Below, piece by piece: positions 58,001-64,000 of a DNA stretch of 64,000 nucleotides (positions within the stretch are counted from its first letter, which is position 1; the number at the start of each line of letters is the position of its first letter). The stretch spans positions 412,415 to 476,414 of the forward strand of contig NZ_FPAF01000003.1 of the NCBI RefSeq assembly GCF_900116295.1, given 5' to 3'. The notes below the pieces were generated by a model. The model searched no databases. It was given only the letters and a program-made list of their open reading frames with translations, and had not been told where the DNA came from. Made by a program: the position numbers and the translations under genes. Source of the DNA: Bacillus sp. 103mf. Its GTDB lineage: Bacteria > Bacillota > Bacilli > Bacillales > Bacillaceae_G.

Positions 58001-58366
58001 GGAGATGGTCAATTCATAGCGGGTGAAGCTGGCCCAGAGTTATTCACTAAGAAGGGGAACAAGGTATCTGTTACACCATTATCATCAAGAGAGAAATCGC
58101 TTGGTATCACGGGTACAATTAAAGAATTAGTTGCGAATATGAACCGTACTATGGCTAGTAACATACAATCACTTAATGAAAATGCAATGCCTGTAACGAA
58201 TGTTTCATATGCAGGAATGTCCGGTATAGATTCAGCTCCAAAAGACTTAGTTGTACAACTTACTGTAGATCAGCCTATCATTGTGGATGGTCGTACAGTG
58301 CAACGAGTTGTACGAAAAGAAAATATTCGTGAGGATAATATAAATTTTCTAAAAAGGGGGCAATAG
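55016..58366 (+). CDS. Tail tape measure protein
   Basis: A 1116-residue protein that sets tail length and guides DNA ejection. The N-terminal ~130 residues are coiled coil (VTTEKLNKLKEAQTQINQKF). A phage minor tail domain follows (about 280-540, TNEEALGLVNTLLKTGFPPE), then a glycine/alanine-rich membrane-active stretch (about 570-640). Residues ~645-915 are tryptophan-rich repeats of about 11 residues (TWNTISSTTSAVWQAITDFL and relatives). The C-terminus has the usual GGHVLGDGQFIAGEAGPELF. Start is GTG after AAAGGTGGTG. Confidence 0.95.
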   Translation: MDKSIKGITIQLGADTTKLGNALKDVTKQSVALSQELKQVERGLKFNPGNTELLAQKQQLLAEQVTVTTEKLNKLKEAQTQINQKFAEGKISPEQYRAFNREVIATENYLKSLQNSMKEMEAEEGRIATSTRQLETLFQATGTSVDNFASVLGGRLVNAIKSGTASSKQLDDAINKIGVEALGTRTDLEKMKQILATINDGNSVENVRKELSKLSQEAEQTGKKFKELDIDLENMLGAAVAGGGIDKAIETALDSSKLKTKIDISFDVPESSKKSIEQAVRGIEAYGLDGEEALEGVRRQWALNKDASDETNAAVVKGAATIAESYAGIDFNELIQETNEIGATLGITNEEALGLVNTLLKTGFPPEQLDIISEYGDQMMQAGFTAKEVQGIMSAGIDTKSWNIDNLLDGVKEGRIKMAEFGAGVDKSMQEVLDKTKISADQFEKWGQAIAGGGENGQKAMLEATKALAGVEDATVRNQLGTKMFGTMWEDQGKKIIDTILKAEGKQVDLKKGVEDLHSSTSKLDASPAVKMGKAFGDLKMALEPVLMVIANVIGKFAEWISKNPQLAATLAAIATVIGVISGTLLALAPIIVTVASALGIGMAAAAGIVAIVPIIIAAIAALVIAIVKNWDSIKQKTIDIWNSIIEFLSNLWKGIVDTASDIWGKVVEVTINVWNGIKDFFANLWAGIVEIFTSTVNSISDFFIQAWTTISEFFMSIWNGIVEFLTPILQGIADFFSMIWNGISTVIQTVWNFIAQYLQAIWTAILYFATPIFESVKQFIVDTWNTISSTTSAVWQAITDFLSSVWNGLVGFVTPIFESIKNFIISAWNTISSTTSAVWNEIISFLTGLWNGIVSTATSIFDGIKNVISTVWNWISSTSDSIWNGIKSTLSSIWEGIKSTASSIWEGLKEAIMGPVRWVTGAVESAFEGMKSIVLGVWDGVKSGIKSAINGIINMINVFIDGFNTPANLLNKIPGVDAPTIPHVPMLATGGHVLGDGQFIAGEAGPELFTKKGNKVSVTPLSSREKSLGITGTIKELVANMNRTMASNIQSLNENAMPVTNVSYAGMSGIDSAPKDLVVQLTVDQPIIVDGRTVQRVVRKENIREDNINFLKRGQ

Positions 58367-58369
58367 TAA

Positions 58370-59197
58370 ATGCCAGATACAATGATTTTATTTAAGAACG
58401 GACAAACTTGCTCCCTTAAAAAAGATTACAATGTAGAAACTTTAGAATTAACAGTAGATCCACCTCAAAAAGAATCAGACAAGATGAAAATAAAAGGACA
58501 GTTCGGTGTTCATCATTACAATAAAAGCTATACAGAGCGAGGGTGTCAATTAAGGGTTCTTGTGGATACAGGAGATATTGAGGGAGTATATGAAAAAAGA
58601 AATGAACTATATGCTTTATTTGGTAGGTTAGAAGATTTTTATATTATATATTCAAGAGAACCAGGCATACGAAGACGTGTTGAGTATGAAAACATGAAAA
58701 TTAACCGTCCACCTGGTTCTTTATTATTTGAAATTATTGTTGAGTTTTCTATTCCTGATGGTTTTGGAGAAAGTATCTTTAGATCATTAGATGCGAAGGA
58801 ATGGGATACGAATAAATTCGCTTGGGGTATGGGGTTAGAATGGGATGATAAATACGATTACACATTCAAAGAAAAAATATTTTATTTTAAAAACATCGGT
58901 TCCATGGAAATTAACCCAGCCCAACATGATATAACATGGCGTATTAAATGTGACCCGCGCTACTTAAAGATCACTAACTTTACTACAAATGATTCATTGA
59001 CTATTTATAATCCGGGTGCGGTTTCACAGGGAATCATTGTTATAAAAGGACTTCATATAGAAGATGAATATGGTCGTAATTTGGTACGCCATGCTGATGC
59101 AGGTGAAATACATCTTGTTCCTGGCATAAACCAAATAAAAATTGAATCGTCTACATTCCATTGGTGTGAAGTAAATACGAGATTCTATTATTTATAG
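58370..59197 (+). CDS. Distal tail protein (Dit)
   Basis: A 275-residue siphovirus tail component family protein: a hub at the tail tip built from an N-terminal ring domain (LKKDYNVETLELTVDPPQKE; CQLRVLVDTG; IIYSREPGIRRRVEYENMKI) and a C-terminal galectin-like domain (ITNFTTNDSLTIYNPGAVSQ; FHWCEVNTRFYYL). It follows the tape measure gene by 3 bp. Confidence 0.88.
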   Translation: MPDTMILFKNGQTCSLKKDYNVETLELTVDPPQKESDKMKIKGQFGVHHYNKSYTERGCQLRVLVDTGDIEGVYEKRNELYALFGRLEDFYIIYSREPGIRRRVEYENMKINRPPGSLLFEIIVEFSIPDGFGESIFRSLDAKEWDTNKFAWGMGLEWDDKYDYTFKEKIFYFKNIGSMEINPAQHDITWRIKCDPRYLKITNFTTNDSLTIYNPGAVSQGIIVIKGLHIEDEYGRNLVRHADAGEIHLVPGINQIKIESSTFHWCEVNTRFYYL

Positions 59198-59212
59198 AAA
59201 GGAGCGAATGCC

Positions 59213-61162
59213 ATGAGTTTATCAAGAAAATATTATATAAATACCCTTATATCTGCTGATGAACGGAAAGAATTGAATTTAGAAATAGATAACGTATATG
59301 TAGAGCTTGTGAACAACAACAAATTTATTACTGCAGTTCAACAGGCTCTTTTAAATTTAACAGAAAAAGAAGCTACTGATGTTACCGATTTACAATCACT
59401 AATAGCAAATGGTGATACAAATACTTTAAACATAGTTAAAAAACTGATCTCTGATTTTTTATCCGCAAATCCATCAAATTTTGATGAGGTAGTGGCAGCG
59501 CGATTAGGCGAAAAAACTTTATATGATTTTAATCAGAAGATAAAAACCAAACTTGATAATACAGATATATTTCAACAAGTTAAGGTCACTGACAATACAG
59601 GTCTTGCCTTATCAGTGACAGATACCAATGAATTAATAGGTAAATCAGGATTTTTCAGATATGCAGCAGGAGCAAAAGGGATGCCAACGGGAAGTACTGA
59701 CGGAGTTGGTTTTTTTGTATCTAATAATAAAATGGACGTTTCAGTTCTTGCAATGGATAAGACAACGAAACGTTTATTCTTACGTTTAGGAACAGAGTGG
59801 CGGTCACTAGCTTTTGAAGGTGCTTATGATGACATAAAACAAGAGGTATTAAACGTAAAAAGTACTCATTCTTCATTGGATGCTGCAATTAGAGCGATGA
59901 TTCCATATAACAGTGTTAATTATTACGGAAACGATAACGCAGCATTCCAAAAAGCCTTAAATGAATCAGCTGGAAAAACGTTAGATGTGCCAGCAGGAAT
60001 ATATACAATTGGCGATTTAGAAATTCCAAGTAACATTAGCATTCGCGCAGATCCGAATGCTGTTTTTAATTTGAAGGCAGGAAGTACAACGTTCTTTACA
60101 AACAAGGATACAGTAAATATCGGCGGATATGATAAAACAAGAAGTATCGTATTCAAAGGTGGGGTATTCGATTTAAAAAAGACAAAAGATGCAAAAGCAT
60201 TTGTGTTATCTCATTGCCAAGATGTAAAAGTAGATACAAAAATTATTAATGGCGGAGAATCACAAGCATACGTTTCTTTGAATGCTGTGAAAGATTCAGA
60301 AATAGACATAGAAGCTGTAGATTGTACTGCCACAACATCGACAGGTGCAACAGTAGGTATTTATGTATTCAATGATAAAAACACGCTCACAAATCAAAAT
60401 GCGAAGCCTTATGATATGACACCTTGTGACAATGTAACTATTAATCTCAAATTGAAAAATGTGAAAAAGGGACTAGCTGAAATTGGACCCGTAGATAAAG
60501 TGGTTCATAAAAATATCACTTATAATGTACAAGCTGAAAATGTACTAGAAGAACTTGGATTATTCAACAATATGTCTTATTTCAAAACAGAAAAAGTAGT
60601 CGGGAATGATATTGGACATGGCTTAGTATTCCAAATTCTTAATGATACGTGTGAAGATTTTACAATAACAGGTGTTAACATTCGCAATGGTAAAAGTAAA
60701 GAAACATCCCGCGGTGTTTGGTTCAAAAGCAAGGAAGGTGACAATGCACCGCAGTATAAAAATGTTCGTATTTCCAATCCTGTTATTCGATCGTTTGCAA
60801 AAGGTATCACAACAGATTATGGTTTTAGCGCTAAAATTACCAATCCAGACGTACAAGAATGTTGGGAAGATGGTATTTGGAATTACTTCACCCTTGATTG
60901 GGGCCTAAACGGTGGAACGGTCAAATACAACAATAAAAATGGTTGGGATTCCCGTGCTGATGTCCACATAGGTGAATTAGCTATTGATAATGGTAATAAA
61001 AAAGTATTTAGATCGATTCTTTCAAATGTCCAAGTCAGAACATTACGAGTAGAGAACTTACAAGATAGCATTATTAATAATGTGATCATTAAAGGTGGTG
61101 CTTTCTCACAAGTCGGTTCTAATCACAATAATAAAATCGATTATTTAGAAGTGGGTTGGTAG
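59213..61162 (+). CDS. Baseplate/tail spike protein with right-handed beta-helix (pectate-lyase-like fold)
   Basis: A 649-residue protein. Residues 1-230 form a helical and small beta-domain attachment part (VEL, LSANPSNFDEVVAARLGEKT, then MPTGSTDGVGFFVS). From about residue 235, YYGNDNAAFQKALNESAGKT leads into a parallel beta-helix (PAGIYTIGDLEIPSNISIRA; RSIVFKGGVFDLKKTKDAKA; DSIINNVIIKGGAFSQVGSN). This fold in phages binds or cleaves cell-surface polysaccharide. It sits between Dit and Tal genes, earlier than receptor-binding genes usually lie. Confidence 0.85.
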   Translation: MSLSRKYYINTLISADERKELNLEIDNVYVELVNNNKFITAVQQALLNLTEKEATDVTDLQSLIANGDTNTLNIVKKLISDFLSANPSNFDEVVAARLGEKTLYDFNQKIKTKLDNTDIFQQVKVTDNTGLALSVTDTNELIGKSGFFRYAAGAKGMPTGSTDGVGFFVSNNKMDVSVLAMDKTTKRLFLRLGTEWRSLAFEGAYDDIKQEVLNVKSTHSSLDAAIRAMIPYNSVNYYGNDNAAFQKALNESAGKTLDVPAGIYTIGDLEIPSNISIRADPNAVFNLKAGSTTFFTNKDTVNIGGYDKTRSIVFKGGVFDLKKTKDAKAFVLSHCQDVKVDTKIINGGESQAYVSLNAVKDSEIDIEAVDCTATTSTGATVGIYVFNDKNTLTNQNAKPYDMTPCDNVTINLKLKNVKKGLAEIGPVDKVVHKNITYNVQAENVLEELGLFNNMSYFKTEKVVGNDIGHGLVFQILNDTCEDFTITGVNIRNGKSKETSRGVWFKSKEGDNAPQYKNVRISNPVIRSFAKGITTDYGFSAKITNPDVQECWEDGIWNYFTLDWGLNGGTVKYNNKNGWDSRADVHIGELAIDNGNKKVFRSILSNVQVRTLRVENLQDSIINNVIIKGGAFSQVGSNHNNKIDYLEVGW

Positions 61163-61163
61163 T

Positions 61164-64000
61164 ATGAAGCGAGTGGAAAGACCTAAGATTGAACAGTTAT
61201 CAACGGGTGAACAATTTCATTTAGTTGATATGAAACTTTTTGAGGTAATAGAGGGCAAGAACGAACCGTCCTCTATTCGTTTCGAAGTTCCAGATACAGA
61301 TAAGAATAAACGTGTTTATCCGTATGTAGAAGATAGGAACCTACTTATCTTTGAAGGACAGTACTACATTATTTTAGTCAGCCAACAAGATGAACTTGGA
61401 TTTAAAGATTGTGACGCAATACAAATTGGTGCCGAATTATCTTTACAAACACAAGAAAAAAAGGTTTCAGGTTACTTTTCTATAGAAGAAGCATTATCAC
61501 ATACATTTGAGGGAAGTAACTTCAAATATATCAATCGTTGCTCAAAACAAATTCAATTGCAGTTTGAGAACTTTGGTGGCGAAAGCCGAATGAAAATGAT
61601 TCGAAAGCTACTGGATCGCTTTGATATTGAATGTATTTTCGATAATATGACCGTTATCTTTGCGGATCGCATCGGTAAAACGACAGACAAGTTATATAAG
61701 TTTGGTTATAACGTAAATGCTATTAAGAAAACAACAGATGATAGAAATTGTTACTTCTCTGTTTTATTACTTGGACATACACCATCTAAAGAAGAGGGTG
61801 AAGGGCAACAGTTTACGTATTATTATGAATCACCTCTTAAATACAAAATGCCAGAGCTCATCAGACATAGACAAGCTGACAATATTGAAGATGACAAAAT
61901 TAAAGATAACGGAACAGCATTAGAACGCTGTAAGGCAGCTGTTAATGACATCCCTATTGTTTCTATCACTGTGGACCATAAAGAAGCAAACTTCGATGAT
62001 TCAAATGAGCCAAAGGTCGGAGATAAGGCAATTCTCCAACATCACAAGTACAACATGGATTTTGATGTACGTGTAGTAAAGCGTACACGTTATCCATATG
62101 AGCAGACACCAAATAATTATGAGTTTAGTAATAAACGAGATGAACTTGTGGATAGAACGGAAGAACAAAAGAAATGGACTTCTGACATTTTATCAATTGT
62201 GAAAGACTTAGATAGACAATTACTAGAGCAATCAAACGGTTATGCAGAACGAATCAATAAGTTAACAGAAGAAAAAGCGGAAGAAGCGAAAAAAGAGAGC
62301 GATGCAGCAAAGAAACTTGCTGAGCTTGTAAAAGAAAACCAAAAGAATTTTCAAACGAATATTATCAAGAGTAATACAGAACCAACTCAAAACTTAGAAC
62401 CTGGAAAATCTTTATGGCTTAATACAAGCGAAGAACCAAATATGCTCTATCTGTGGACTGGGACAGAATGGTCTAAGATTGGCGTGAATGCACCAGAGGA
62501 AATTGGTGCTGTTACAAAGGTTAATTTTGAAGAAACAACGAATAGCATTAAACAAAGTGTTGAAACTGTAGAAAAAACACAGACTGCACAGGGGGAGCAA
62601 CTCAAACAGGCACAGTCTACACTTGAAACCCAGGCGGAAGCTATTAAAGCTAAAGTAACTATCACCGAAGTAGGCAACTATGTGAGTAGCATTGGTATGA
62701 GTAACTTAATTAGAAACTCATTATTAAAAACAGATTCAAGTCATTGGTCATTTGCGCCTAATGTTTCACGAGATACAGCTGTTACGTATAACGGTTCCTA
62801 TACGATTAAAACAGATCAAATCGGTTTAACTACTGATAGTTGGCGTGGCGCCATTAATGAAAAAGTTCCAGCTGTAGCCGGTGAAGATTTTGTTATATCT
62901 GGTTGGTTTATGACTGACGACAAAAGTAAAATTGATAAAGGATTAAGATTAGAAGTAGAGTTTTTTAATGCTTCTGGTACAAGAATAGCAGCTTCTAATG
63001 TGGATTTTTTCCCTCTAGAAAATAATGTTTGGAAATTTGCGTTTGGAACATTTAAGGCACCAGTAGGAACAGTGTTTGTTGATGGGCGTTTCTATGTAAT
63101 TAGAAATGGTCGACTTTGGGCATCTAAAATGATGCTACAACGCGGAACAAAGCCATCTGAATTTACTGAGAATGCAGCTGATATAGCTGGAAAAGATGAG
63201 TTATTAAGCCAAATTGCTGAAAAGGTAGCAACAGTTGATTATAACAAGAAAATAGAACAAATTGACCGTGACATAACAGCTAATAAAGACGGTATCACTC
63301 TTGCGGCCAAAAAGACAGAAGTGTACACACGAGTTGAATCTGATGGTAAGTATGCAACTGACTCGTATGTAAAAACGATGGAAGCTCGTATTAGCGTTAC
63401 TGAAAAGGACATTCTGAGCACAGTTAAGGTTGGTAATGTTATATCAAGCATTAACCAAACAGCCGAAAAAATTCAAATTGAAGCGAAACGTATTAATTTA
63501 ATTGGTGCAGTAACAGCAGAGTCAATTGCAGGTAAGTTATTAGAAGGTATCACTATTAGAGCAAGGGATCCAAACGATAATAATAACTTTACAGAGATGT
63601 CGAATGGCAGAATCTTTACACAAGGGTTTCAAACTCCAGCTCAATGGAATCAGTGGTCAAAGAAAGTTGTTACAGGATTAGAAAAGGGACTTTTTTATAG
63701 TAGAGGTTATAAAGAAGACGGTTCGCAAGCAAATTATGTAGAAATTGCAGCATGGGGCGCTTCGTTTAATACAGGTAATGACGGAGCAACATATGGATCG
63801 CAGACATTTACTATATTGGATAAAGGTCAACGTAAATCTATTACAGCTAAGTCATACGATGAATCTATGGGGTGGAAACCAACATTCACCATTGATAACC
63901 CTCAAAGCGCAGAACTTGTAAAGATAACGTCAAATGCAATTTATTTTTATAACATGAATAAAAATTATAAGAATGAATTGGTTACTGAGGATGGTGGTTC
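61164..64000 (+). CDS. Tal-like tail-associated protein with carbohydrate-binding module (truncated by window edge)
   Basis: The frame starts with ATG at 61164, one base after the preceding stop, and stays open to the window end (at least 945 residues). The N-terminal ~350 residues are the prophage endopeptidase tail/Tal-type hub (SGYFSIEEALSHTFEGSNFK; KVGDKAILQHHKYNMDFDVR). A coiled coil follows (about 325-395), then FVISGWF-type beta sequence from about 510 typical of CBM4/9-like modules (NLIRNSLLKTDSSHWSF). More helical and beta segments follow. It plugs the tail tip and contacts the cell wall. The C-terminus is unknown. Confidence 0.85.
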   Translation, partial: MKRVERPKIEQLSTGEQFHLVDMKLFEVIEGKNEPSSIRFEVPDTDKNKRVYPYVEDRNLLIFEGQYYIILVSQQDELGFKDCDAIQIGAELSLQTQEKKVSGYFSIEEALSHTFEGSNFKYINRCSKQIQLQFENFGGESRMKMIRKLLDRFDIECIFDNMTVIFADRIGKTTDKLYKFGYNVNAIKKTTDDRNCYFSVLLLGHTPSKEEGEGQQFTYYYESPLKYKMPELIRHRQADNIEDDKIKDNGTALERCKAAVNDIPIVSITVDHKEANFDDSNEPKVGDKAILQHHKYNMDFDVRVVKRTRYPYEQTPNNYEFSNKRDELVDRTEEQKKWTSDILSIVKDLDRQLLEQSNGYAERINKLTEEKAEEAKKESDAAKKLAELVKENQKNFQTNIIKSNTEPTQNLEPGKSLWLNTSEEPNMLYLWTGTEWSKIGVNAPEEIGAVTKVNFEETTNSIKQSVETVEKTQTAQGEQLKQAQSTLETQAEAIKAKVTITEVGNYVSSIGMSNLIRNSLLKTDSSHWSFAPNVSRDTAVTYNGSYTIKTDQIGLTTDSWRGAINEKVPAVAGEDFVISGWFMTDDKSKIDKGLRLEVEFFNASGTRIAASNVDFFPLENNVWKFAFGTFKAPVGTVFVDGRFYVIRNGRLWASKMMLQRGTKPSEFTENAADIAGKDELLSQIAEKVATVDYNKKIEQIDRDITANKDGITLAAKKTEVYTRVESDGKYATDSYVKTMEARISVTEKDILSTVKVGNVISSINQTAEKIQIEAKRINLIGAVTAESIAGKLLEGITIRARDPNDNNNFTEMSNGRIFTQGFQTPAQWNQWSKKVVTGLEKGLFYSRGYKEDGSQANYVEIAAWGASFNTGNDGATYGSQTFTILDKGQRKSITAKSYDESMGWKPTFTIDNPQSAELVKITSNAIYFYNMNKNYKNELVTEDGG

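Noticed and set aside
29553-64000. CRISPR array, retroelement or tRNA genes in the prophage
   Set aside because: No regularly spaced direct repeats, no reverse transcriptase motif and no tRNA-like fold were seen in the visible part.

Overview
This is AT-rich, low-GC Gram-positive DNA from the chromosome of a Bacillus cereus group strain. The evidence is the second (dal2-type) alanine racemase, the spore germination protein GerW, a DUF3600-type ECF sigma/anti-sigma pair, a glutathione peroxidase and LtaS-type synthase of Bacillus type, and above all a copy of bcr1, the ~155 bp mobile repeat confined to this group, still flanked by its TTTAT repeats at 17318-17475.

Bases 1-29350 are host chromosome. 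They run from an SPFH-family 3' end through DinB-like, alr, five GNAT acetyltransferases scattered over 2.3-10.2 kb, a MocR/PdxR regulator, a two-permease Opp-like operon, gerW, several small uncharacterised genes, a SAM methyltransferase, fhs, a DEAD-box helicase, a zinc-PLC-like protein, a quinone-oxidoreductase-like MDR, an ECF sigma factor with its negative effector, an MBL-fold hydrolase, gpx, a lipoprotein and an LtaS-type enzyme. From 25.6 to 29.3 kb the region is messier: an Excalibur-domain remnant, an orphan phage-type GH25 lysin, a decayed beta-propeller-repeat gene, an Ig-like (Big_1) probable spore-surface gene, two diverged copies of a ~128 bp promoter-like repeat, and a short bcr1-like insertion. 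Small genes below the usual length cut-off were read by eye, including two membrane proteins at 3010-3350.

Bases ~29350 to the right edge (64000) are the left and central part of a siphovirus-type, HK97-fold, probably cos-packaging prophage; the right end is outside the window. Its order is classical: leftward integrase, ImmA-type peptidase, a small protein, a DEAH helicase, a coiled-coil membrane protein and an XRE repressor; then a divergent switch with five repeated operators and a rightward Cro-like gene. Early genes follow (HTH proteins, DnaD-like initiator, DnaB helicase, many small genes), then late control (ArpU, a catalytic-domain tyrosine recombinase, a phage-borne SpoVS), a membrane moron, an orphan DNA methyltransferase, HNH-TerS-TerL, portal, ClpP-like protease, capsid, connectors, major tail protein, a tail chaperone with a -1 frameshift at A AAA AAG, tape measure, Dit, a beta-helix spike and a Tal-like tail protein cut by the window edge.

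The least explained parts are the helicase/109-aa/coiled-coil cargo between integrase and repressor, the phage SpoVS, a small phage gene with a G10 tract, ATA in place of a start codon and an internal amber codon, a small phage gene whose ribosome binding site is complementary to its own coding region, and the pair of tiny membrane-protein genes near 3.2 kb.
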